A stretch of DNA of 55,622 bases, taken from the NCBI RefSeq assembly GCF_009696075.1, contig NZ_VUMR01000005.1, positions 1-55,622 of the forward strand, read 5' to 3'. The notes under the pieces were generated by a model. It saw nothing but the letters and a program-made list of their open reading frames with translations, did no database searches and was not told where the DNA came from. The stretch comes from Holdemanella porci. GTDB taxonomy: Bacteria > Bacillota_I > Bacilli_A > Erysipelotrichales > Erysipelotrichaceae. Below, piece by piece: positions 8,942 to 18,192 of this stretch; the first letter of the stretch is position 1; each line of letters opens with the position of its first letter. The position numbers and the translations under genes are program-made.

Positions 8942-10153
8942 TTATTTTTTCTTATCAAAATGCAAAGTTTGTTTCAAAACAGTAGAACAAGCCAAGTCAC
9001 CAATGACATTCACACAAGTAGCTCCCATGTCACACAAAGTATTTACAGAAATATAAACACCCAAGATTTGATTTGTTGGAATTCCTGCAATTGGACATAA
9101 AGCCGCAAAAGCAGCAATCGCACCACCTGGAACGCCTGGAGTACCAATACTTAACAATACGTTACAAGCAAGTACTGTAACCATTGTTCCAATACTTAAA
9201 TCAATACCTAAAGCTGTCGCAAAGAATGTAATCATAAATGACATCAAAATCGAAACAGCATCCATATTGATCGTTGCTCCTAAAGGAAGAGTCAACGAAG
9301 TGATTTCTTCAGGAATACCAATCTTTTCTGTTGCACACCTTAATGAAATAGGGATCGTAGCACTACTTGAACAAGTTCCAAATGCATTCAATCCTGCTGG
9401 TGCAATATCTTTAAAAAATTGAATTGGATTGTATTTTCCAAAGAATTTGACCATACCACCATAAATAATAAACGCATATAAATAGAATGTAATATACAAC
9501 GCCAATAATACCTGTCCTAATTGAAGCATTGTATCCACACCATTTGAATACATAACTGTAGCGATACATGCGAATACCCCAAATGGAGTCACATACATGA
9601 TCTTACTTATAATAAAAATAGAAATTTGATAAATCGAATCACACAAATTAATAAATGGGTCCGCTTTTTCCTGAATAGCCAAACATGCAAGTCCAATAAT
9701 CACGGCAAACGCAAGAACTTGAAGCATATTTCCCGTTGCGAAAGCCTCTACTGGATTCGATGGAATAATATTCTGTAACGTATCCAACAACCCATTAAAG
9801 GTCGCAGCCTCCACTTGTGTTTTTGTCGCAACAATATGCGCATTCTTACCCAAATGTAACATGCGAGGCAAAACCAAACCTAGACCCGAAGCTAAAGCTG
9901 TTGTACCTGTATACCATAATAAGGCATGTAAACCTACCTTACCCGTTTTGGCAATATCCCCAATGCCAATGATCCCCATCACTAAACTTGTAAATACAAG
10001 TGGGAAAATCATCATTTTTAATGCCGACATATATATGGAAGCAACAACGCTCAATGCGGTATTTGCCCATTCCGGCATAATAATTCCAACAATAACACCT
10101 GCAATCAAGCCAATGAAAATACCAAGTGTTATATTATATCCTTTTTTTTTCAT
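8942..10153 (-). CDS. Dicarboxylate/amino acid:cation symporter (DAACS/GltP family)
   Basis: A 403-residue membrane symporter of the glutamate/aspartate/C4-dicarboxylate family. The signature regions are visible: the serine-rich re-entrant loop (CSSSATIPIS near residues 268-277), the TM7 motif NMDAVSI (about 300; usually NMDGTA in glutamate carriers), and the second re-entrant loop GTPGVPGGAI near 350. These bind substrate and sodium or protons in solved homologues such as GltPh. The length is normal and the start ATG follows TTGGAGGAGAG. It abuts mscL downstream. The substitution in the NMDG motif leaves the substrate open (SstT-like serine/threonine, aspartate, or dicarboxylate). Confidence 0.88.
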   Translation of the reverse strand: MKKKGYNITLGIFIGLIAGVIVGIIMPEWANTALSVVASIYMSALKMMIFPLVFTSLVMGIIGIGDIAKTGKVGLHALLWYTGTTALASGLGLVLPRMLHLGKNAHIVATKTQVEAATFNGLLDTLQNIIPSNPVEAFATGNMLQVLAFAVIIGLACLAIQEKADPFINLCDSIYQISIFIISKIMYVTPFGVFACIATVMYSNGVDTMLQLGQVLLALYITFYLYAFIIYGGMVKFFGKYNPIQFFKDIAPAGLNAFGTCSSSATIPISLRCATEKIGIPEEITSLTLPLGATINMDAVSILMSFMITFFATALGIDLSIGTMVTVLACNVLLSIGTPGVPGGAIAAFAALCPIAGIPTNQILGVYISVNTLCDMGATCVNVIGDLACSTVLKQTLHFDKKK

Positions 10154-10221
10154 AACTCTCCTCCAATAATGTAAAATATTTTACCACATAATTACATAAA
10201 TATAAAAATTTACACGTGCAC

Positions 10222-10249
10222 AAAAAAAGACACTGCCTAAAACAGTGTC
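10222..10249 (-). terminator. Intrinsic terminator overlapping the polC stop codon
   Basis: On the minus strand GACACTG and CAGTGTC (10249-10243 and 10235-10229) form a perfect stem and are followed by seven T. The polC stop codon (10237-10239) is in the loop, so the terminator starts before the gene ends. Confidence 0.85.
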
Positions 10250-13200
10250 ATCTGATTTTCTTCATCCAATCCCTCTAAAGCATTCATATCCGCTAACTTT
10301 TCAACTAAAGTCTTTGAAAGCTGTGTACGCTTCAATACATCTTCCTTAGATAGAAATGGTTTTTCGTCTCTAGCCTTAACGACAGACAAACCTACGTTTG
10401 AACCCAAGCCATCAATACTTGTGAAAGGCGGAATAATTGCTTTTGGATCATCTGGATCCACAATAAATTCGGTGGCTGCACTACGATTAATACTAATATT
10501 CGAGAATCTAAAACCACGCAATACCATCTCTAAAGCAAGTTCTAACGTATCATAAATAGCTAACTCTTTATCACTTGGTTTTTGTGTTTTATCCTCTTTC
10601 ATATGTTTGATATCCGCCATTCTTTGGCGAATTGCAGCCTCACCCTGAATCATGGTCTGCACATCATAAGCATCACAACGAATACTAAAATACATACAAT
10701 AATAATGTACTGGCATATGCACTTTAAACCACGCAATACGCACAGCCATCATTACATAGGCAACCGCATGGGCTTTAGGGAACATGTATTTAATTTTTGT
10801 ACAAGAATCAATAAACCATTCTGGTACATTGTTCGCTTTCATTTCGGTAACCCACTCATCTTTTAAACCTTTACCCTTACGAACACTTTCCATGATCGTA
10901 AATGATAATTTTGGTTTAACACCATACCCCATCAAATCAACCATGATATCGTCACGACAACCAATAACTTCATTCAACTTACAAGTACCATTATCAATTA
11001 GATCTTTGGCATTTCCCAACCAAACATCAGTACCATGAGACAAACCAGAAATTGTGACTAATTCCGCAAACGTTGTAGGCTTTGTAAGTTCAAGAATACC
11101 ACGAACAAATGGTGTACCAAACTCAGGAATCCCCGCTGCTCCTGTAACTTCATTATATTTTGTCGTATCGATTTTTAGTGATTCCGTTGTTGAGAATATA
11201 GCCATAGTTGCCTGATCATTCATAGGAATCTGACGAACATTCACCCCCGTTATTCTCTCCAACATTTTCATCGCCGTAGGATCGACATGACCTAAAATAT
11301 CAAATTTTAAGATATTATCATGAATCTGATGGAAATCGAAGTGTGTTGTTTTCCAAGTCGCATTTGGATTGTTTGCAGGATATTGAACAGGCGTAAAATC
11401 ATGCACATCCATATCCAATGGCACAACGACAATACCACCCGGATGCTGACCCGTTGTTCTTTTTACACCTTCACAACCCTTAGCCAAATCTACACGCTTT
11501 GCCTCATTAAAAGGCTCACACTCCATCTCTTCTTCATATCCTTTGACATAACCATACGCCGTCTTCTCCTGAACCGTACCTACAGTACCTGCTCTAAAGA
11601 CGTGATCATCTCCAAATACTTCTTTTGTATAGGCATGGGCATTCGGTTGATATTCACCTGAAAAATTCAAATCGATATCGGGAACTTTATCCCCCTCAAA
11701 ACCTAAGAATGTTTCAAACGGAATATCCTGACCATCTCCACGCATGATTTCACCACAAACCGGACACACCTTATCTGGTAAATCAAAACCAGACTTAGCT
11801 TCGTCCCCCTCTAAAAACTCATAGTGCTGACAATTTTTACATACATAGTGAGGTGTTAATGGGTTTACCTCAGTAATATTGGACATTGTCGCAACAAAAC
11901 TAGATCCTACAGATCCACGCGAACCTACAAGATATCCATCATCATTACTCTTTTTAACAAGTAAGTGTGAAATATAATATACTACATAGTAACCATGACC
12001 AATAATACTATCTAACTCACGAGTTAAACGTTTCTCTACAATGTCTGGCAAATCATTTCCATACCATTGGTGAGCTGTTTCAAAACAAATATCACGCAGC
12101 TTTTGGTCAGACCCCTCAATGTCAGGTGGATACAACTTATCTTTGATTGGAAAAATAGGCTCTGTTAATAACTTCAATTTATTTGTGTTTTCCACAACAA
12201 CCTCATATGCTACATCTTCACCCATCCATTCAAATGCCTTCAACATCTCATCTGTCGTCAACAAATGCTGATTTGGATTGCTCGTAGCTTTACGCGCTTG
12301 CTTGTTATAAATATAGAGAGGATGTCTAGCATTACCAATTGCCTTGGCATTTATATATACATCACGAAGACGTTTCTCATTAGGATTCACATAGTGTGCA
12401 TCACTTGAAGCAATCACCATCCTACCCGCTTCTTTTGCGGTATCATAGATAAACTGCAAATACCACTTCAAATCATCCACATCTGTAATGCTTCCACGAT
12501 CCAATAAATTCTTATAACACTCTAATGGCTGTAACTCAATATAGTCATAAAAGCCCATAGCTTCCAATAATTCTTTTTTACTTCGCGTATGCGCCAATTC
12601 AAAAATTTCACCATTTTGACAAGAAGAACCAATTAATAAGTTGCCGTTATCCCACTTCTTTGAGATTTCCTCCTTAATAATACGAGGCTGACCATTTTCT
12701 TTACCCATACTCACCAAATATTGTGTATGTGATAAAGTAATCAATTCAAACAATTCTTTTAAGCCATCCTTATTCTTTGCGAATACCGTCATATGATATG
12801 GACGATTTCTCTCATAAGGTTTTTTCGAAGCGTATTTCTCACATCCACTTTCCATATCAACTAATGTATCTAAAGTAGCTTCATGTCCTAATTGATTCAT
12901 CATATTATACATGACTTGAGAAAGTACATCCGCATCATAGTCCGCACGGTGCGCACCTTCACCATCATAACTCACACGATAATGACGACATACACTTCCT
13001 AGATTAAATCGCTTTTGATCATCCGGAAGCATCGCATACGATAGTGGCAATGTATCAATCACAGGATTTGTCAGTTCATCACGACCTGTTTTTCTGCAAG
13101 CTGCATTCATAAAGCCAACGTCAAACGTTGCGTTATGCGCTACTAAAATAGAATCTCCAATAAATTCTAACAACTCATCTAAAGCGTCTTCAATAGGTTT

Positions 13201-14550
13201 TGCACGATCTACATCATTTTGTGTAATATGCGTTAAATTTGAAATGTGGGCAGGAATCGTACGTTTTGGATTAATGAACATCTGTAAACGCCCAACCTCT
13301 TCACGATTTTTGATTTTAACCCCACCAAATTCAATAATTTCATCACGCGTATTCGAAAGGCCCGTTGTTTCCAAGTCAAACACGACAAATGTTGCATCTT
13401 CAAGTTTGCGATGATCATTATTATATACAATATGATATTTAGAATCTGCCACAAGCATTTCACAACCATACAACATTTTAAATTCACGATTCGGATCTTG
13501 TTTGACCAAAGCCTCAATCTTATGTTGTGCCATTGGAAATGCCTGTACGACCTGGTGATCACACACACCGATAGAATCCATCCCCCAGTCATAGGCAGTC
13601 TGAATAAATTCTTCGATTGCACAAACACCATCCATTTCTGAAAAATTAGAGTGAACATGCCATTCTGTTCTTTTTACTTTCGCATGATCTTCTCTTTTCT
13701 TTTCCTTTGTGATTTCTAATTTACGAACCATAAACGAGTCGCACTTTGAGAATGAATCATAAACAACTTCACCCGTTAATACAACGTGCATGCCTTTTTT
13801 TACCGATTGAATCTCTTCAATAGGACATTTTGCCCCTTCAAAACGTTTGGCAACGATCGCATCATCGTAATCACTGATATACAACATCTGCAAAGTTTTA
13901 CCACTCTTCATAACACGATTATCAATATCGAAAATATGTCCTTCAATTTGAACATTTGAATAGCCCACTCGTAAATCTGCAATCTTATATGTTGTAGCTG
14001 ATTCCTTCTTATAGCTATTTGAAGAAGGATACTGCTTCTTTACTGGCTCTTGTTTCACAACAGGTGCATTCACTTGAACCTTTGCCGTTTCAATTTCAAT
14101 ATCATCCTCAACTTTTTTACACACAATTTCCTGCGTAATCCCTACATCCTCTAACTTCTCCATTAATGAAGGTAAAGCCAAATTTAAAGCAGCAAGACGA
14201 GACTCATCGCGTGTAGAAAAACAGATTGTATCATTTTCTAAATAAGGATGTAGAAAGCGAAAATCCTTCACATCACTATATTTTTCCACAAAATAATTTA
14301 CATAACGATCCAGTTCATCCATTTCAATAACGCTATTCTTTGTGTGCATATGCAACTTTACATGAGCATGCAAAGAAAGCTGAAGCTTAGTAATGATCTG
14401 TTCATAAATTTCCAAAGGAATTACATTCTCAAACTCAATGTAAAAATCAACCATTTTATGCGCTGTATGAAATACAGGATTCTCATAAAAAGTTGCATTT
14501 TTAAAATACGCATATAATTCCGGATCTAGTAATTTCTCAAATACTTCCAT
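10237..14550 (-). CDS. polC: DNA polymerase III alpha subunit, Gram-positive PolC type
   Basis: The replicative polymerase of low-GC Gram-positives, at 1437 residues a typical PolC length. Domains in order: an N-terminal domain; an OB fold (about residues 185-280); the first part of a PHP domain (WHVHSNFSEMDG, near 297); an inserted DEDD 3'-5' proofreading exonuclease beginning VVFDLETTG near 387; the rest of PHP (SSDAHYV); a CxxC...CxxC zinc site near 903-932; the polymerase core with the catalytic PDIDLNFSG near 957, EKTAYGYVKGYEE and QHPGGIVVVP; and the C-terminal helix-hairpin region. I start at the ATG at 14550, which gives a family-like N-terminus; an ATG at 14577 inside rnc is possible. 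It is the last gene of the ftsW-rsmD-coaD-rnc-polC unit. No lesion in 4.3 kb. Confidence 0.97.
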   Translation of the reverse strand: MEVFEKLLDPELYAYFKNATFYENPVFHTAHKMVDFYIEFENVIPLEIYEQIITKLQLSLHAHVKLHMHTKNSVIEMDELDRYVNYFVEKYSDVKDFRFLHPYLENDTICFSTRDESRLAALNLALPSLMEKLEDVGITQEIVCKKVEDDIEIETAKVQVNAPVVKQEPVKKQYPSSNSYKKESATTYKIADLRVGYSNVQIEGHIFDIDNRVMKSGKTLQMLYISDYDDAIVAKRFEGAKCPIEEIQSVKKGMHVVLTGEVVYDSFSKCDSFMVRKLEITKEKKREDHAKVKRTEWHVHSNFSEMDGVCAIEEFIQTAYDWGMDSIGVCDHQVVQAFPMAQHKIEALVKQDPNREFKMLYGCEMLVADSKYHIVYNNDHRKLEDATFVVFDLETTGLSNTRDEIIEFGGVKIKNREEVGRLQMFINPKRTIPAHISNLTHITQNDVDRAKPIEDALDELLEFIGDSILVAHNATFDVGFMNAACRKTGRDELTNPVIDTLPLSYAMLPDDQKRFNLGSVCRHYRVSYDGEGAHRADYDADVLSQVMYNMMNQLGHEATLDTLVDMESGCEKYASKKPYERNRPYHMTVFAKNKDGLKELFELITLSHTQYLVSMGKENGQPRIIKEEISKKWDNGNLLIGSSCQNGEIFELAHTRSKKELLEAMGFYDYIELQPLECYKNLLDRGSITDVDDLKWYLQFIYDTAKEAGRMVIASSDAHYVNPNEKRLRDVYINAKAIGNARHPLYIYNKQARKATSNPNQHLLTTDEMLKAFEWMGEDVAYEVVVENTNKLKLLTEPIFPIKDKLYPPDIEGSDQKLRDICFETAHQWYGNDLPDIVEKRLTRELDSIIGHGYYVVYYISHLLVKKSNDDGYLVGSRGSVGSSFVATMSNITEVNPLTPHYVCKNCQHYEFLEGDEAKSGFDLPDKVCPVCGEIMRGDGQDIPFETFLGFEGDKVPDIDLNFSGEYQPNAHAYTKEVFGDDHVFRAGTVGTVQEKTAYGYVKGYEEEMECEPFNEAKRVDLAKGCEGVKRTTGQHPGGIVVVPLDMDVHDFTPVQYPANNPNATWKTTHFDFHQIHDNILKFDILGHVDPTAMKMLERITGVNVRQIPMNDQATMAIFSTTESLKIDTTKYNEVTGAAGIPEFGTPFVRGILELTKPTTFAELVTISGLSHGTDVWLGNAKDLIDNGTCKLNEVIGCRDDIMVDLMGYGVKPKLSFTIMESVRKGKGLKDEWVTEMKANNVPEWFIDSCTKIKYMFPKAHAVAYVMMAVRIAWFKVHMPVHYYCMYFSIRCDAYDVQTMIQGEAAIRQRMADIKHMKEDKTQKPSDKELAIYDTLELALEMVLRGFRFSNISINRSAATEFIVDPDDPKAIIPPFTSIDGLGSNVGLSVVKARDEKPFLSKEDVLKRTQLSKTLVEKLADMNALEGLDEENQMTLF

Positions 14551-14551
14551 T

Positions 14552-15235
14552 TTATTTTGCCATCTTTTCAAAAGCATCTTTAGCTGCTTTTTGTTCCGCC
14601 TTTTTCTTTGTGCTGCTCGTTCCCTGACCTAATAAAATATCATCTAAATACACACCCATTGTGAAGGTTGGTGCATTGCTTGGACCTTTTTCTTCTAACA
14701 ATTTATATTGAATTGTCTTTCTAGAATCTGCCTGAATCACCTCTTGTAAATGTGTTTTATAGTCTGTAACAGCCTCACTCTTTTCTTGTTTAAATACTGG
14801 CTTCATATATTTTGTCAAAATCTCGTCACAAACAGCATATCCCTGATCAATATAGATAGCTCCAATACAAGCTTCAAATTGATCGGCCAAAATACTTTCT
14901 CTATGGCGTCCACCCGTTTTTTCTTCACCAACACCTAGACGCAAGAATTCATACCATCCTAATTGTCTATTCAATACGGCTAATGTAGATTCACACACTG
15001 TCTGTGCACGAAGTGTTGTCATTTGTCCTTCACGCATTTTAGGTTCCATCAAAAATAATTGTGTGGCACTCCAAATTTGTAAAACAGAATCTCCCATAAA
15101 TTCTAAGCGCTCATTGTCTCCCATTTCACGATGATGTTCATTGGCATACGAAGAGTGGGTACAAGCTTCTAGATAAATATCTTCATCTTTATATTGATAT
15201 CCATTTGCCTTTAACCAATCAATAAACTTTTCCAT
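14552..15235 (-). CDS. rnc: Ribonuclease III
   Basis: A 227-residue double-strand-specific endoribonuclease that matures rRNA and processes mRNAs. The N-terminal RNase III domain has the signature ERLEFMGDSVLQ (about residues 41-52) and a second acidic site LADQFEACIGAIYIDQGY (about 116-133), which supply the Mg2+-binding Glu and Asp residues. The C-terminal double-stranded RNA binding domain (about residues 158-225) ends with the usual KKKAEQKAAKDAF. The start ATG follows AAAAGGAGAAG. coaD ends one base upstream of it and polC starts one base after its stop. The more common neighbours smc and ftsY are absent. Confidence 0.96.
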   Translation of the reverse strand: MEKFIDWLKANGYQYKDEDIYLEACTHSSYANEHHREMGDNERLEFMGDSVLQIWSATQLFLMEPKMREGQMTTLRAQTVCESTLAVLNRQLGWYEFLRLGVGEEKTGGRHRESILADQFEACIGAIYIDQGYAVCDEILTKYMKPVFKQEKSEAVTDYKTHLQEVIQADSRKTIQYKLLEEKGPSNAPTFTMGVYLDDILLGQGTSSTKKKAEQKAAKDAFEKMAK

Positions 15236-15236
15236 T

Positions 15237-15713
15237 TTATTCTTCTCCTTTTTTAAGATCTTCTAATACACAAGCAGGAACAAATCCCGAAATGTCCTGA
15301 CCATATTTAAACAGTTCTCTTACGTTTGAACTTGAGTACAAACTATATTCAGGACGAGTAAATAAACATACTGTCTCAATGTCCTCATTCAATCTTGCGT
15401 TCATAAACGCCATGTTTTGCTCGTATGTACAATCCACACCATTACGAATTCCACGTACCAGCACAGTCGCATTCACACTTTTGCATGCCTCGACAACTAA
15501 TCCCGATTGAATCTTACATGTTACGTTTGACAAGTGCTTCGTTGATTCATTCAACCATTTTAATCTTTTTTCCTCTGTAAACTCATTATTTTTATCTGAG
15601 TTTGGCGAAATAAAGACCACTAATTGATCAAACAACTTACTCGCTCTTTCAATAATATCTAAATGACCGTAAGTAACTGGGTCAAATGTTCCGCAAAATG
15701 CTGCTATTTTCAT
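15237..15713 (-). CDS. coaD: Pantetheine-phosphate adenylyltransferase (coenzyme A biosynthesis)
   Basis: A 158-residue cytosolic enzyme that transfers AMP from ATP to 4'-phosphopantetheine, the penultimate step of CoA synthesis. The nucleotidylyltransferase motif GTFDPVTYGHLDII is at residues 9-22 (T/HxGH type), LVRGIRNGVDCTYE near 86-99, and the ATP-binding YSLYSSSNVREL near 123-134 matches the ISSTxVRE motif. Typical length. The start ATG follows AGAGGAG and overlaps the end of rsmD by 4 nt (ATGA arrangement), indicating translational coupling; the rsmD-coaD pair is common in Firmicutes. Confidence 0.96.
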   Translation of the reverse strand: MKIAAFCGTFDPVTYGHLDIIERASKLFDQLVVFISPNSDKNNEFTEEKRLKWLNESTKHLSNVTCKIQSGLVVEACKSVNATVLVRGIRNGVDCTYEQNMAFMNARLNEDIETVCLFTRPEYSLYSSSNVRELFKYGQDISGFVPACVLEDLKKGEE

Positions 15714-16264
15714 TCTTCATTCTCCTCTTTTTGATAATAAGAAATACGCGTAATGCCATATGTCTTCTCTTTATATTTTATGAATGAAGCTATTTTTTCT
15801 GGCCACACCTCTTCTTGCAGGCTTTCCACCACAATAACTCCATCTGATTTTACAATATCTAAATCCTCTAATTTTTGAATCAACTTTTCATTTTCTTGTT
15901 TCGCATAAGGAGGATCAATATAAACTACATCATACTTTAAAGTCAAACGCTCCAATACACTAAAAATATTTCCACAAATGATTTTGGTCTCTTTTTCTGC
16001 CTTTAAACTCTTTACATTCTCTTTAATGACAGAAATGGCCCCTTTATTATTGTCCACCAAAGTCGCATGATCCATTCCGCGACTCACAGCTTCTAACCCC
16101 ATATTTCCAGTTCCACTGTAACAATCTAGAAAGTTACCACCAGCAAACATGTTCCCCAAACTTGAGAAGATGGCCCCTTTAATTTTATCTTGTGTCGGTC
16201 TAGTCGCATCATTTTTAGGACTCTTTAATGATCTAGACCCATATTTTCCCGCTACAATTCTCAT
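15710..16264 (-). CDS. rsmD: 16S rRNA (guanine966-N2)-methyltransferase
   Basis: A 184-residue Rossmann-fold methyltransferase that modifies G966 (E. coli numbering) of 16S rRNA. It starts MRIVAGKYGSR, as the family does, followed by TRPTQDKIKGAIFSSL. The SAM-binding segment FLDCYSGTGNMGLEAVSRG and the catalytic VYIDPPYA motif (D/N-PPY) are present. I start it at 16264, where the ATG overlaps the ftsW-like stop as ATGA and has GGAGATGG upstream; an in-frame ATG at 16300 lies inside the upstream gene. Confidence 0.95.
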   Translation of the reverse strand: MRIVAGKYGSRSLKSPKNDATRPTQDKIKGAIFSSLGNMFAGGNFLDCYSGTGNMGLEAVSRGMDHATLVDNNKGAISVIKENVKSLKAEKETKIICGNIFSVLERLTLKYDVVYIDPPYAKQENEKLIQKLEDLDIVKSDGVIVVESLQEEVWPEKIASFIKYKEKTYGITRISYYQKEENEE

Positions 16265-17469
16265 AATAATCGATCCATCTCCCTTCTTCGAATTGCACAA
16301 ATGCAGTTTTGTGCCAATCCCATTGTCAACATGACTGAAATCAAGCTTGTACCTCCACTACTTATAAATAGTAGGGGTACTCCGGTAAAAGGAATCAGGC
16401 TAGCCACACCACCAGCATTCAAAAAGAAGTGCATAAATAGATAAACGCCTGCGCCGCCTAATATTATTTTGTACATATTCTCATTTGTTTTAAAGGCATA
16501 ATAAAATAAGCGAAATTCAATAATTCCATACAGAATAACCAATCCAAACAAACCAAAGATACCTGTTTCTTCAATCAATACAGCCAAAATATAGTCATTA
16601 TCAGCCTGTGTTAAATAACCATATTTACGTGCCGAGTTTCCAATACCTTTTCCAACAATATTGGAGCTTGCGATTCCATATAAAGAATTGGCTGGTTGAT
16701 ATCCATCCCCATAAACATCGTTATATGGATCTTTGAAGTTTTCAACACGCACCGCAATATGTGCAAATGACGTATGTTTTAAGATTTCATTTCCTATATT
16801 TGTAAATCCAAATAAAACAACACCAAAAACAATTCCTCCATAAATAAGTACTTTTAATACTCGTTGTGTATGTTGTAAAACAGGATATTTTGGAATCATG
16901 ATACAAGATATAAAGATAAATCCAATGATAACAGCGGTTCCCGTATCTTTTTGACAAAGCACAATGATACATACACAAATAAATACGGCCCACGCCCTTT
17001 TAAAGAGTCTACCTTTTTCCTTTAACATAATTGATTTCTTTTTTGCACGATACAAGCATGTCGCACAAATAATCAGCAATAATGGTTTTGCGAATTCACT
17101 TGGCTGCAAAGATATACCGGCAATCTGAATCCAGGCATGGCTTCCTCCAATTTCTGGAAACGCAAATGGAAGTATCATTATGAACAAACAAAGTGGAACA
17201 ATAAACCATTCTATTTTTGAATACCATCGAAAGCGAAAAAAGCGATTCATAAACCACATGGCAATATATCCACATATGCAAAATATACTTTGTTTGACAA
17301 TTACTTTTGGGACAATGTTAGGGGCATATGTTGTTTTTCCTACATTGGTTGAAACAATCGTAAATGTTCCAATCAACAAAAGAAGCGCCACCGCCCAATT
17401 GATATACTTATCACACTTTGGATCTAATGCGAAAAATGATAATTTTCCCTTCTTTTTTTGTTCGGACAT
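16261..17469 (-). CDS. SEDS-family peptidoglycan glycosyltransferase (FtsW/RodA/SpoVE)
   Basis: A 402-residue polytopic membrane protein of the SEDS family, which polymerises lipid II with a cognate class B PBP. About ten TMs are evident. Conserved stretches include SHAWIQIAGISLQPSEFAK, a QKDTGTA segment (usually QPDxGT), the large extracellular loop, the ADNDYILAVLIEETG region carrying the functional Asp, and the C-terminal TGVPLLFISSGGTSL. The last is a little closer to FtsW than RodA, but the assignment is not secure. The start ATG follows GGGGGGAT. It is first in the unit and divergent from def. An extended -10 (TGCTAAAAT, 17502-17494 on the minus strand) lies in the shared intergenic region. 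Confidence 0.85.
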   Translation of the reverse strand: MSEQKKKGKLSFFALDPKCDKYINWAVALLLLIGTFTIVSTNVGKTTYAPNIVPKVIVKQSIFCICGYIAMWFMNRFFRFRWYSKIEWFIVPLCLFIMILPFAFPEIGGSHAWIQIAGISLQPSEFAKPLLLIICATCLYRAKKKSIMLKEKGRLFKRAWAVFICVCIIVLCQKDTGTAVIIGFIFISCIMIPKYPVLQHTQRVLKVLIYGGIVFGVVLFGFTNIGNEILKHTSFAHIAVRVENFKDPYNDVYGDGYQPANSLYGIASSNIVGKGIGNSARKYGYLTQADNDYILAVLIEETGIFGLFGLVILYGIIEFRLFYYAFKTNENMYKIILGGAGVYLFMHFFLNAGGVASLIPFTGVPLLFISSGGTSLISVMLTMGLAQNCICAIRRREMDRLL

Positions 17470-17518
17470 GTAAATCCCCCCATCATAAATTCTATTTTAG
17501 CATATTTTCAAAAATCAT

Positions 17519-17547
17519 TTGTCAATAATTCAAAAATGCTATAGAAT
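17519..17547 (+). promoter_or_regulatory. Promoter of def
   Basis: TTGTCA (17519-17524) and TAGAAT (17542-17547) are 17 nt apart and 19 nt upstream of the def start. It overlaps the upstream side of the divergent ftsW-like promoter region. Confidence 0.6.
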
Positions 17548-17566
17548 GTTTGCGAGGATGATTACT

Positions 17567-18118
17567 ATGAAAATAACAAGCAAAGATATTATATTGGATA
17601 CAGACGAAAGAATTCGTATGCAAAGTGAACCTGTTCAATTGCCTTTATCAAATGAGGATCGGGAACTTTTACAGGCCATGTTAGATTATGTGCGTAATTC
17701 ACAAAATGATGAAATTGCTAAAGCCGAAGATTTACAGCCTGCCGTTGGTATTGCAGCTGTACAAGTTGGTGTTTTGAAACAAATGATTGCGGTTGTGGTT
17801 CCTTATGAAGATGGTGTAGATGAAGTTGCACTAGTCAATCCTAAAATCATTTCCGAATCCGTACAAAACGCATATTTAGACAATGGAGAAGGTTGTTTAT
17901 CCGTAAAAGGCGAACATCCAGGACATGTTTTCCGTCATGCAAGAATTAAAGTTCGTGGTTATGATTTGATTCAAGATAAAAATGTAACAATTTCAGCTGA
18001 AGGATATTTCGCAATTTGCCTTCAACACGAAATCGATCACTTATCAGGTACTCTTTTCTACGATCATATTGATGCCAATAATCCATGGAAAAGTGATGAT
18101 GAGGCAGAAGTCATTTAA
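17567..18118 (+). CDS. def: Peptide deformylase
   Basis: A 183-residue metalloenzyme that removes the formyl group from N-terminal formyl-methionine. All three active-site motifs are present: AVGIAAVQVG near residues 60-69 (motif 1, with Ala where most have Gly), EGCLSV (motif 2, metal-binding Cys) and QHEIDHL (motif 3, two metal-binding His and the catalytic Glu). The length suits the type II enzymes of Gram-positives. The ATG at 17567 follows GCGAGGATG; upstream in-frame ATGs at 17519 and 17558 lie in the promoter or lack a binding site. The gene ends inside its own terminator hairpin. Confidence 0.94.
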   Translation: MKITSKDIILDTDERIRMQSEPVQLPLSNEDRELLQAMLDYVRNSQNDEIAKAEDLQPAVGIAAVQVGVLKQMIAVVVPYEDGVDEVALVNPKIISESVQNAYLDNGEGCLSVKGEHPGHVFRHARIKVRGYDLIQDKNVTISAEGYFAICLQHEIDHLSGTLFYDHIDANNPWKSDDEAEVI

Positions 18119-18132
18119 GCTTCTGCTTTTTT
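18104..18132 (+). terminator. Intrinsic terminator at the end of def
   Basis: GCAGAAG (18104-18110) pairs with CTTCTGC (18120-18126) and is followed by six T. The def stop codon sits inside the hairpin. Confidence 0.85.
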
Positions 18133-18146
18133 AAATCGCGTAGCTT

Positions 18147-18155
18147 TGCTATAAT
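18147..18155 (+). promoter_or_regulatory. Extended -10 promoter of rnjA
   Basis: TGCTATAAT (TGnTATAAT) lies 38 nt upstream of the rnjA start codon; extended -10 promoters need no strong -35, and none is seen. Confidence 0.6.
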
Positions 18156-18192
18156 AACAATAGAGTCATTAAATTATAGAAAGAGGTCGAAT

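Noticed and set aside
13233-13658. A 141-codon minus-strand frame inside polC
   Set aside because: It overlaps the exonuclease-encoding region in another frame, with no binding site and no protein-like pattern.
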